NCBI RefSeq assembly: GCF_037154075.1 | Contig: NZ_JBANRJ010000001.1 | Location: 676,001 to 740,000, forward strand | Source of the DNA: Sphingobium aromaticiconvertens | GTDB taxonomy: Bacteria > Pseudomonadota > Alphaproteobacteria > Sphingomonadales > Sphingomonadaceae | Length of the DNA stretch: 64,000 nt | Direction: 5' to 3' | Shown: positions 1 through 7,399 of the stretch, piece after piece | Position numbering within the stretch: position 1 is the first letter of the stretch | How the letters are laid out: the number at the start of each line of letters is the position of its first letter | The notes under the pieces: generated by a model | What the model was told of the DNA's origin: nothing | The model's input: the letters and a program-made list of their open reading frames with translations, nothing else | Databases searched by the model: none | Program-made: the position numbers and the translations under genes

Positions 1-965
1 TCACGCGAAAGGCCGCGCCCGCGCTGGCCGCAGGCTGTACGATGGTGTTGAAGCCCGCGACCCAGACGCCGCTGACCGCGCTGGCGCTGGCGGTGCTGGC
101 CGAACGGGCGGGTATCCCTGCGGGCGTATTCAACATCGTTACCGGATCGTCGCGGGTGATCGGCGCGGAACTGACCGCCAATCCCGATGTCCGCAAATTG
201 AGCTTCACCGGATCGACCGAAGTCGGCAAGACGCTGATGGCGCAATGCGCGCCAACGATGAAGAAGCTGTCGATGGAACTGGGCGGCAATGCGCCCTTCA
301 TCATCTTTGCCGACGCCGACCTTGATGCTGCCGTCGAGGGGGCGATCGCGTCGAAATATCGCAATAGCGGCCAGACCTGCGTCTGCGTGAACCGCATCTT
401 CGTGCAACGCGAGGTGGCGGCGGCGTTCGAGCAGAAGCTGGCGGTTGCGGTCGGCAAGCTGAAGGTCGGGCCGGGGATCGAGCCGGGCACGACCCAGGGA
501 CCGCTGATCAACGAGGATGCGGTCGAGAAGGTCGAGGAGCATATCGCCGACGCGCTGGCGAAGGGCGGGCGGCTGGTGACAGGCGGCAAGCGTCATCCTC
601 TGGGCCACAGCTTTTTCGAGCCGACTGTAGTTGCGGGCTGCACGCCGGCGATGATGCTGGCGCGCGAGGAAACCTTTGGCCCGCTGGCGGCGCTGTTCGC
701 CTTCGACAGCGAAGCGGAAGCGGTGGCGATGGCCAATGATACCGAGGTCGGACTGGCGGGCTATTTCTACACCCGCGATCTGGCGCGGGCGTGGCGCGTC
801 GGCGAAGCGCTGGAGGTGGGCATGGTCGGGATCAACACCGGCCTGATCTCCACCGAGGTCGCACCCTTTGGCGGGGTGAAGGAATCGGGCATGGGCCGCG
901 AAGGGTCGCGGCACGGCATCGAGGATTATACCGAGATGAAATATCTGTGCATGTCGGGCCTTTGA
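1..965 (+). CDS. gabD: Succinate-semialdehyde dehydrogenase, 5'-truncated by window edge
   Basis: This is the C-terminal two thirds of an NAD(P)-dependent aldehyde dehydrogenase that oxidises succinate semialdehyde to succinate in the cytoplasm. The frame is open from base 3, so the start lies outside the window. The fragment begins with a stretch typical of GabD (TRKAAPALAAGC). It keeps the general-base Glu in MELGGN (codon at 276), the nucleophilic Cys in GQTCVC (codon at 378) and the GabD-like C-terminal region EVAPFGG...SGMGREGS. It ends 57 bp before an SDR on the same strand and may be co-transcribed with it. The GabD subfamily call rests on overall similarity; another semialdehyde may be the true substrate in this catabolic setting. 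Confidence 0.9.
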   Translation, partial: TRKAAPALAAGCTMVLKPATQTPLTALALAVLAERAGIPAGVFNIVTGSSRVIGAELTANPDVRKLSFTGSTEVGKTLMAQCAPTMKKLSMELGGNAPFIIFADADLDAAVEGAIASKYRNSGQTCVCVNRIFVQREVAAAFEQKLAVAVGKLKVGPGIEPGTTQGPLINEDAVEKVEEHIADALAKGGRLVTGGKRHPLGHSFFEPTVVAGCTPAMMLAREETFGPLAALFAFDSEAEAVAMANDTEVGLAGYFYTRDLARAWRVGEALEVGMVGINTGLISTEVAPFGGVKESGMGREGSRHGIEDYTEMKYLCMSGL

Positions 966-1022
966 ATCGGGGCGGACTGTAGCGCGTGATAATATTTTCC
1001 ATCGAATGAAGGGTAAGCCTGA

Positions 1023-1784
1023 ATGGACATCAACGGAATAGCAGCAGTCGTTACGGGCGGCGCGTCGGGGCTGGGCAACGAGACGGCGAAGATGCTGGCC
1101 GCCGGTGGCGCCAAGGTCGCGATCTTCGACCTGAACGAAGAAGTCGGCACGAGGGCGGCGGCCGAGATTGGCGGCGCTTTCTTCAAGGTGAATGTGTCGG
1201 ACGAGGCGAGCGCGAGCGCTGCGTTTGAAGCGGCGCAGGCGGCGCATGGCGTCGCGCAGGTGCTGGTCAATTGCGCGGGCGTGGCCCCCGCGATCCGTAT
1301 CGTCGCCAAGGATGGCACGCGCCATTCGCTCGACGCCTATCGCAAAGCGGTGGAGGTGAACCTGATTGGCACCTTCAACATGATTTCCCAGTTCGCCGAG
1401 GGCCTGATCGCCGCGAAGATCGAGGGCGAGGAAGCGGGCATCGTGGTCAACACCGCGTCGGTCGCCGCCTATGACGGGCAAATCGGGCAGGCGGCCTATG
1501 CCTCGTCCAAGGGTGGTGTGGTCGGGCTGACCCTGCCGGCCGCGCGTGATCTGGCGCAGCATCGCATCCGGGTGATGACGATTGCGCCGGGCATCTTCCT
1601 GACGCCGATGCTGATGGGTCTGCCGCAGGCCGCACAGGATTCGCTTGGTACGCAGGTGCCGCACCCCAGCCGTTTGGGTCGCCCGAGCGAATATGCGCAA
1701 TTGGTCGGATCGATCATTGCCAATCCGATGCTGAACGGCGAAGTAATCCGTCTGGACGGCGCGATCCGCATGGCGCCGCGCTAA
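1023..1784 (+). CDS. SDR, type II 3-hydroxyacyl-CoA dehydrogenase (HSD10-like)
   Basis: This 253-residue classical SDR oxidises an alcohol to a ketone with NAD. It resembles the 17beta-HSD10 / 3-hydroxy-2-methylbutyryl-CoA dehydrogenase branch, which does the third step of beta-oxidation, especially on branched acyl-CoAs. Visible features are the Rossmann motif TGGASGLG (residues 11-18), Asp36 at the NAD-selecting position, NCAG (83-86) and the catalytic Ser146, Tyr159 and Lys163. The C-terminal DGAIRMAPR is typical of the branch. A closely similar paralogue lies at 58046, near the other end of the window. The start is the ATG at 1023 after AAGGGTAAGCCTGA. The substrate is inferred. Confidence 0.92.
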   Translation: MDINGIAAVVTGGASGLGNETAKMLAAGGAKVAIFDLNEEVGTRAAAEIGGAFFKVNVSDEASASAAFEAAQAAHGVAQVLVNCAGVAPAIRIVAKDGTRHSLDAYRKAVEVNLIGTFNMISQFAEGLIAAKIEGEEAGIVVNTASVAAYDGQIGQAAYASSKGGVVGLTLPAARDLAQHRIRVMTIAPGIFLTPMLMGLPQAAQDSLGTQVPHPSRLGRPSEYAQLVGSIIANPMLNGEVIRLDGAIRMAPR

Positions 1785-1810
1785 AGGATCGAAATAGGGG
1801 AGTCTCGACG

Positions 1811-2482
1811 ATGGCAGGAATAGTGGCAGTAACCGGCGCGGCCGGTGCGCTTGGCCGGAAGGTCGTCGAGACTCTGGCCGGTTCTGGCTGGCGGGTGGTC
1901 GGTATCGATCTGGGTCCGGTCGGTGCGGATGGCGTCGCCTTGGCGCTGGGCGGCGTCGACCTGACTGATGAGGCGGCCATGGCCGGCGCGGCAGAGCGGA
2001 TCGGCGCGGAACTGGGCCAGCTTGACGGGTTGGTGAATATTGCTGGCGGGTTTAGCTGGGAAACGGTGCAGGACGGCGCGGTCGCCACCTGGGACCGGCT
2101 CTATGCGATGAATGTCAAGACGACGTTGGTATCATCGCGCGCGTTGCTGCCGCTGCTGCGCGCATCGCGCGGCGGAATCGTCAATATCGGGGCGGCGGCG
2201 TCGGCCAAGGCCGCGACCGGCATGGGCGCCTATGCGGCGTCCAAGGCCGGGGTTGCGCGGCTGACCGAGGCGCTGGCCGAAGAGTTGAAGGATGAAGGCG
2301 TGCGGGTCAATGCCCTGCTGCCCAGCATCATCGACACGCCCGCCAATCGCGCGGACATGCCCGACGCGGAGTATGATCGCTGGGTGGCGCCGAGCCAGTT
2401 GGCGGATGTCATCGCGTTTCTGCTGTCTCCCGCCGCGACGGCAATCACGGGGGCGCTGATCCCGGTTACAGGACGGGTTTAG
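1811..2482 (+). CDS. SDR family protein with Ala at the catalytic Ser position
   Basis: This is a 223-residue short SDR, 26 bp downstream of the preceding SDR and probably in the same transcript. It has TGAAGALG (8-15), the NIAGG version of the NAG motif (76-80) and YAASK (Tyr141, Lys145). The residue 13 before the Tyr, normally the catalytic Ser, is Ala128 (GAAASAKAATGMGAY). I have the impression that this substitution recurs in a small-SDR subgroup, so the gene is probably intact. The chemistry may still differ from a normal alcohol dehydrogenase. The C-terminus is short (TGALIPVTGRV). The substrate is unknown; co-location with an HSD10-like enzyme suggests acyl-CoA or carbonyl metabolism. 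Confidence 0.85.
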   Translation: MAGIVAVTGAAGALGRKVVETLAGSGWRVVGIDLGPVGADGVALALGGVDLTDEAAMAGAAERIGAELGQLDGLVNIAGGFSWETVQDGAVATWDRLYAMNVKTTLVSSRALLPLLRASRGGIVNIGAAASAKAATGMGAYAASKAGVARLTEALAEELKDEGVRVNALLPSIIDTPANRADMPDAEYDRWVAPSQLADVIAFLLSPAATAITGALIPVTGRV

Positions 2483-2486
2483 GGCA

Positions 2487-2512
2487 GGGTCGCTACGCGC
2501 GGTTAGCGACCC
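2487..2512. terminator. Hairpin between convergent genes
   Basis: GGGTCGCTA (2487-2495) pairs perfectly with TAGCGACCC (2504-2512) around an 8-nt loop. It lies four bases after the SDR stop codon and 15 bp before the end of the convergent minus-strand gene. No U-run follows on either strand, so termination would be weak or factor-assisted. Confidence 0.5.
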
Positions 2513-2527
2513 GGATCGGATTGGCAG

Positions 2528-2836
2528 CTATTCCTGGTCCCTGCCAAAAGCCAGCGCATCGGCATCACCGAGATGCTTTTCCCCCGCGAACAACAGATCC
2601 AGGCGGTTGCGGATGTCGCGCCTGTAATCCTGCGAGGCTATCGATCGTGGCGCACAGACGATGATCTCATCGGCTATGGCATTTTTGATCCGCTCGACGG
2701 CAGCTTCCTCCAATATATTTGCACGCCGCAACTCTGTGCAGAGCTGAACCAGGCCAGCGGCTGTCGCCTGCGCGCGCAGGCCTACATTGGTGAGGTCGAA
2801 ATGCAGCTTCTTATGCTTGTCCTGGGGCATGGTCAT
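2528..2836 (-). CDS. Hypothetical protein, 102 aa
   Basis: This is a small soluble protein that I do not recognise. The start ATG at 2836 is preceded by a good ribosome site (AGAGGAG), which supports a real gene rather than the overlapping plus-strand frame. The sequence is helix-rich: a charged N-terminus (MPQDKHKK), then segments such as LRAQATAAGLVQLCTELRRANILEEAAVERIKNAI (read in parts), and an acidic C-terminus. I see no signal peptide, membrane segment or metal motif. It lies 60 bp upstream of the alpha/beta hydrolase on the same strand, so the two may share a transcript. It might be a helical regulator or accessory protein, but no function can be assigned. Confidence 0.65.
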   Translation of the reverse strand: MTMPQDKHKKLHFDLTNVGLRAQATAAGLVQLCTELRRANILEEAAVERIKNAIADEIIVCAPRSIASQDYRRDIRNRLDLLFAGEKHLGDADALAFGRDQE

Positions 2837-2896
2837 TTTTGGCTCCTCTCACAGCGTCTATGACGTAACGCGTGAGGGCCGGTAAGGGTACAAAAT

Positions 2897-3787
2897 TCAA
2901 CGGACCCATTCATCGCGTGGTGGCGCCATTTGCGCGCTCACCTGTCGGTCGATGAAAGCGAACACAGCGTCGTTAAAGGCGTCATTGGCGTCGCCTGCGA
3001 CCATGTGATGCGCGCCGTCGATATGGGCATAATCGGCATGGGGGACCATCTCCAGAAACTCGCGGGCGCTTTCCTCGGTGACGATATTGCTGTGGCCACC
3101 GCGGATCAGCAGCGTCGGCAGCGTGAGGGCGCGGGCGGCGTCGTCCAACAGGGTCGGCGTGTTCGCCTGTATTTCGCTATCCTCGCCCATCGCCATGAAG
3201 GCGGGGTCCCAGTGCCAGTAATAGCGACCATCGCGCAGGCGCAGGTTGCGGGCGAGGCCGCTATTATCCGCAGGGCGCGGGCGATGCGGTTGATAGGCGG
3301 CGACGGCATCGGAGGCTTCTTCCAGCGTGGCGAAGCCGTTGGCCGCCGCGCCCATGAAGCCCATGACATCCTTGGCGCCGTCGGCATTCACCTTCGAAGT
3401 GATGTCGACCAGCACGAGTGCGCGCATAGAGTCGGGATGGGCGGCGGCGACCAGCATGGCCGCCAGCCCGCCTAGCGAGGCCCCGACGACGATCGGCGGC
3501 GTGCCGATCGCGTCGACCACCGCGCGCAGATCATCGGCGAAGGTCTGGACGCTATAGTGGCTGTCGGGCGACCAGCCGCTGTCGCCATGGCCGCGCAGGT
3601 CGATGGTGATGGCGCGATAGCCGTGGCGGGCCGCCACCGCGACTGCCTTGCGCCAGCTCTGCCGGGTCTGGCCGCTGCCATGCAGGAACAGCACGACCTG
3701 TCCATCGTCCGGGCCGATGGCGTCGGCGGTCAACATCAGGCCCGATCCGGGCAAAGTCAGGCGTTCAATCGCGGTCATCATCGTCAT
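2897..3787 (-). CDS. Alpha/beta-fold hydrolase
   Basis: This 296-residue cytoplasmic serine hydrolase is expected to cleave an ester, lactone or C-C bond. It shows the oxyanion-hole motif HGSG (36-39), RGHGDS (65-70), the nucleophile elbow G-A-S104-L-G and a C-terminal histidine in GAHH (260-261). The ATG at 3787 follows GGAAGTGGA. It is divergent from the BVMO gene (4032), with 244 bp between. Lactone or ester hydrolases are often paired with Baeyer-Villiger monooxygenases because they open the oxygen-inserted product, so that is the best guess here. Family homology alone would also allow an epoxide hydrolase or haloperoxidase-like enzyme. Confidence 0.9.
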   Translation of the reverse strand: MTMMTAIERLTLPGSGLMLTADAIGPDDGQVVLFLHGSGQTRQSWRKAVAVAARHGYRAITIDLRGHGDSGWSPDSHYSVQTFADDLRAVVDAIGTPPIVVGASLGGLAAMLVAAAHPDSMRALVLVDITSKVNADGAKDVMGFMGAAANGFATLEEASDAVAAYQPHRPRPADNSGLARNLRLRDGRYYWHWDPAFMAMGEDSEIQANTPTLLDDAARALTLPTLLIRGGHSNIVTEESAREFLEMVPHADYAHIDGAHHMVAGDANDAFNDAVFAFIDRQVSAQMAPPRDEWVR

Positions 3788-3797
3788 TCCACTTCCA

Positions 3798-3834
3798 TGC
3801 CATCCAGCGCGCCCTTTGTCAGTGCTGGATGGCA
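3798..3834. repeat. 11-bp inverted repeat upstream of hydrolase gene
   Basis: TGCCATCCAGC (3798-3808) is the exact reverse complement of GCTGGATGGCA (3824-3834), with a 15-nt loop. It starts 11 bp upstream of the minus-strand hydrolase ATG, inside the divergent hydrolase/BVMO intergenic region. It could be a leader hairpin in the hydrolase mRNA or a regulator site. No U-run accompanies it. Confidence 0.5.
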
Positions 3835-3984
3835 GCGCGGTGGCGAACCGGTGCGGACTCCCGCTTCCCTTGCGACTCCAAACCTAGCGCGCGCCGTAAA
3901 GGCCAGGACAGCCCGATCGGGAAATAATCGCTCCAGCGGTAACAGCGTCGGTCGGCCCTCCGCGGACCTCGGCGCCATTGCAAA

Positions 3985-4000
3985 TGAACAGGTATGTTGA
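3985..4000. promoter_or_regulatory. Candidate operator upstream of BVMO
   Basis: TGAACAGGTATGTTGA has the form TGAACA-N4-TGTT(C/G)A. It matches the perfect palindrome TGAACACAGTTGTTCA next to the IclR gene at 50763-50778 in 11 of the 12 half-site positions. It lies 31 bp before the BVMO start. That it is the same regulator's site is an inference. Confidence 0.45.
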
Positions 4001-4031
4001 TTAGTAGATCGAAAGAGATTGGAGTGATGGA

Positions 4032-5867
4032 GTGGAGATGAACTGCAAGCCGACCCGGACGCCTGCGCCCGATGCGTTCGACATCCCGACGCTGCGCGAG
4101 AAATATCGCGAGGAGCGCGACAAGCGCCTGCGATCGGACGGGCAGGCGCAATATCAGCCCACCACCGACGACACGACGCACAGCTATGATGTCGATCCGC
4201 ATCTGCCCGTCACGCCCCGCGACCCGATTGTCGAGGATCTGGACGTGGTCGTGCTGGGCGCGGGTTTCGCCGGGATCATGGCTGCCTATCACCTGACCAA
4301 GGCGGGCGTGACCAGCTTTCGCAACATCGACCATGCGGGCGACTTTGGCGGCGTGTGGTACTGGAACCGCTATCCGGGCATCCAGTGCGATAATGACGCC
4401 TATTGCTACCTGCCGCTGCTGGAAGAAACGGGCTTCATGCCGTCGAAGAAATTTTCCGATGGCGTGGAAATCCAGGGCTATATCAAGCAGATCGCGCAGA
4501 CCTTCGGCTTTCATGACAAGGCGCTGTTCCATACGCTGATCACTTCGCTGAAATGGGATGAAACCATCCAGCGCTGGCGCGTAGGCACCAGCCGGGGCGA
4601 TGAGTTCCGCGCGCGCTTTGTCATCATGGGCTGTGGCGTGCTGAACATGCCCAAGCTGCCCGGCATCGCGGGCATCGGCGATTTCAAGGGCAAGATCTTC
4701 CACACCGCCCGCTGGGACTATGCCTATACCGGCGGCAGCTATCAGAATCCCACGCTCGACAAGCTGGCCGACAAGACGGTCGCGATTATCGGCACGGGCG
4801 CCACGGCGATCCAGGCGGTTCCGTTTCTGGCCCGCCATGCCAAACATCTCTATGTCATCCAGCGCACCCCCTCGACCGTGGATGAGCGGCCCAATCCGCC
4901 GACCGATCCAGACTGGATCAAGTCGCTCCAGCCCGGCTGGCAGGCGGAGCGGCAGGCGAATTTCCACCGCGCGGCGATGGAGTTTTTCGCGCCGGGCGAG
5001 CCGGACCTGATTTGCGACATCTGGACCGAGGTCGCCCGCAACCTGGCATCAGAGCTGGAGGCCGAAGGCTGGCCCGAGCTGAGCTTTGAGGACTTCATGG
5101 CGCGGCGCGAGGTGGTCGACTATCGCGTAATGGAGCGGCTGCGCGGGCGTGTGGATTCGATGGTGTCGGACAAGGCGACAGCCGAAGCGCTCAAGCCCTG
5201 GTATCGGTTCCTGTGCAAGCGGCCGCTGTCCAGCGACGACTTTTACGGCGTTTTCAACCAGCCCAATGTGACGTTGATCGACGTCGCGGATACCAAGGGG
5301 CTGGAGCGGATGACGGAAGGGGGCTTTGTCGCCAACGGCAAGAACTATGATGCCGACTGCATGATCTTTGCCAGCGGGTTCGAAGTGACCAGCGAATTGA
5401 AGCGTCGCTGGGGCATCGACGTGGTCGAGGGTCGGGATGGCGAGTCCATTTACGACCATTGGGCCAACGGTCCCAAGACGCTGCACGGCACCATGACCCA
5501 TGGTTTCCCGAACCAGTTCTTCATAGGCTATATTCAGGGTGGCTTGAATGCCAGCGTGACCGAGCAATTCGGACGGCAGGCCCAGCATATCGCGCATATC
5601 ATCGAGCAAACGATGCAGCGCGGTGCCGCGGCTGTCGAGCCGACGCAGGAGGCGCAGGACGCCTATGTCCGTCACTTCGAAGAGGTGGAGTTGGATATCT
5701 CTGCGTTCCAGCAGGAATGCACGCCCAGCTATTTTACCAATGAAGGCCAGGTGAAGGCACCCTGGGCACTGTTCCGCAGCTATGGCCCCGGCTGGACCGC
5801 GTTCCAGGCGCTGCTGGAGGAGTGGCGGGAGAAGGGCGATCTGGAGGGCATGACGCTCTCTTCCTGA
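4032..5867 (+). CDS. Flavin-containing Baeyer-Villiger monooxygenase
   Basis: This 611-residue protein should be an NADPH- and FAD-dependent enzyme that inserts oxygen next to a ketone to make an ester or lactone. It has two Rossmann motifs, GAGFAG (76-81, FAD) and GTGATA (254-259, NADPH). Between them is the BVMO fingerprint FKGKIFHTARWD (218-229, form FxGxxxHTxxW[PD]). The roughly 70-residue N-terminal extension is seen in larger BVMOs acting on bulky ketones. The start is GTG 4032 or ATG 4038; both have purine-rich upstream sequence. The divergent hydrolase may open the product. The Rieske oxygenase follows 155 bp downstream. The substrate is unknown. Confidence 0.93.
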   Translation: MEMNCKPTRTPAPDAFDIPTLREKYREERDKRLRSDGQAQYQPTTDDTTHSYDVDPHLPVTPRDPIVEDLDVVVLGAGFAGIMAAYHLTKAGVTSFRNIDHAGDFGGVWYWNRYPGIQCDNDAYCYLPLLEETGFMPSKKFSDGVEIQGYIKQIAQTFGFHDKALFHTLITSLKWDETIQRWRVGTSRGDEFRARFVIMGCGVLNMPKLPGIAGIGDFKGKIFHTARWDYAYTGGSYQNPTLDKLADKTVAIIGTGATAIQAVPFLARHAKHLYVIQRTPSTVDERPNPPTDPDWIKSLQPGWQAERQANFHRAAMEFFAPGEPDLICDIWTEVARNLASELEAEGWPELSFEDFMARREVVDYRVMERLRGRVDSMVSDKATAEALKPWYRFLCKRPLSSDDFYGVFNQPNVTLIDVADTKGLERMTEGGFVANGKNYDADCMIFASGFEVTSELKRRWGIDVVEGRDGESIYDHWANGPKTLHGTMTHGFPNQFFIGYIQGGLNASVTEQFGRQAQHIAHIIEQTMQRGAAAVEPTQEAQDAYVRHFEEVELDISAFQQECTPSYFTNEGQVKAPWALFRSYGPGWTAFQALLEEWREKGDLEGMTLSS

Positions 5868-6022
5868 TCGCCGGGGGGATACTCGCTTCTGGCCTGCGGC
5901 TTTCATTTTGGGGGCTGGGCCAGTTGCGATACGCATGTTGAACATCTGCCCGACATGGGCGCGCGAAAGATGACGTCCCGCCCCGCGATCAGCCGGGAGG
6001 GAGCACGTTGCAGGAGGATGTC

Positions 6023-7399
6023 GTGACCAAGCCGATCAACATCAATGTCGAGGATCTGGCGAAGCCGCTAACCTATCCGACGCAAGCCTTTCTATCGAAG
6101 GATTATGCGGCGGCGGAGAAGGAACTGCTGTGGCCCAAAGTGTGGCAGATGGCGGCGCGGGTCGAGGAATTGCCGGAGGCCGGCGACTGGCTGACCTATA
6201 ATATCTGCGATGATTCGATCATCATCGTGCGGACCGCGCCTGAAACGTGGAAGGCCTTTCATAACGTCTGTCCGCATCGCGGACGACAGTTGGTCAACAC
6301 GCCCGATGGCGTGCATTCGGTGCGGGGGAGCAACCGCAAGTCCTTCATCTGCGGCTTTCACGGCTGGACCTTCGATACCGAGGGCAGCAACACCTATATT
6401 CTGGACCCGCAGGACTGGCAGGGCGCGCTGACGCCCGAATGCACACACCTGTCGGAGATCAAGATCGATATATGGGGCGGCTGGGTCTGGATCCATATGG
6501 ATCTGGAAGCGGAGCCGCTGGAGGAATTCCTGGGCGACGCCGGGCGCATCCTGTCGCATTTCGAGATGGACAAGATGCGCTACAAATGGCGCAAATGGGT
6601 GGTCTATCCCGCGAACTGGAAGACCGCGCTTGAGGCGTTCATGGAGCCGTATCACGTCGCGGGCACCCATACCCAGTTGCTCGATCATGGTGACTATTAC
6701 GCTTATAGCGCGGCCTATGGCCTGCACGGCGTCAGTGGTTTCGACCAGCGCGACCCAGCGTTCAGCATGAGTCAGAGCAGCAGCGTGACGCGCGCGGGCA
6801 AGGGCGAAGACCCGCGCCGTTCGACCTACAATCTGATCCGTGAAAATTACGAGACACTGAATTATGCGGCGTCGACAGAGACGCTGGTCAATGCGGCCAG
6901 CCGACTGGTGGACGAACTGCCCGAAGGGACGTCTGCGCCGGATGTAATCGCGCACTGGCTGAAATCGGCAAAGGCAGATGATGCAGCTCGCGGTGTGATC
7001 TGGCCGGAGATTCCGCCGGAGATCATGTCCGAAGCGGGCCTCGCCTGGAATGTCTTCCCCAACATGTCGGTGCTGCACGGCATCACCTTCGCGCTCTGCT
7101 ACCGAACCAGGCCCTTTGGCGACGATCCCAATATGTGCATCTTTGAATCCTACGCGATCGAGCGCTTTCCCGAGGGCGAAGTGCCGCAAACGGAATGGGA
7201 AGAAACCGAAGCGACGGCCGAAGGCTGGGGTTCGGTCCTCGCGCAGGATTTCTCCAACATGGAATGGGTGCAGAAGGGCATGAAGTCGCGCGGTTTCCGC
7301 GGGCCGCTGCCCAACCCGCACCAGGAACGCAAGATTACCAATTTCCACCGCAACATAGCCGCGTACATGGGTACGGGCGCACCGAGGTTACTCAAATGA
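6023..7399 (+). CDS. Rieske non-heme iron oxygenase, alpha subunit
   Basis: This 458-residue oxygenase component binds a Rieske [2Fe-2S] cluster through Cys83-x-His85 and Cys110-x2-His113. The 24-residue spacing between the pairs is longer than in classical ring dioxygenases. The mononuclear iron site is visible as Glu208, His211 and His216 (EPYHVAGTH) after NWK. Start choice: the GTG at 6023 has AGGAGG five bases upstream, better than the in-frame TTG at 6008. The stop overlaps the next gene (ATGA), so the two are translationally coupled. No beta subunit, ferredoxin or reductase lies beside it, so electrons must come from elsewhere. It should hydroxylate or demethylate an aromatic or alicyclic substrate. 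Confidence 0.93.
   Translation: MTKPININVEDLAKPLTYPTQAFLSKDYAAAEKELLWPKVWQMAARVEELPEAGDWLTYNICDDSIIIVRTAPETWKAFHNVCPHRGRQLVNTPDGVHSVRGSNRKSFICGFHGWTFDTEGSNTYILDPQDWQGALTPECTHLSEIKIDIWGGWVWIHMDLEAEPLEEFLGDAGRILSHFEMDKMRYKWRKWVVYPANWKTALEAFMEPYHVAGTHTQLLDHGDYYAYSAAYGLHGVSGFDQRDPAFSMSQSSSVTRAGKGEDPRRSTYNLIRENYETLNYAASTETLVNAASRLVDELPEGTSAPDVIAHWLKSAKADDAARGVIWPEIPPEIMSEAGLAWNVFPNMSVLHGITFALCYRTRPFGDDPNMCIFESYAIERFPEGEVPQTEWEETEATAEGWGSVLAQDFSNMEWVQKGMKSRGFRGPLPNPHQERKITNFHRNIAAYMGTGAPRLLK

Noticed and set aside
5936..5946. ATGTTGAACAT palindrome upstream of the Rieske gene, considered as a further copy of the IclR-type site
   Set aside because: It contains TGAACA but the second half-site is not at the right spacing; it may be chance or a different regulator's site.
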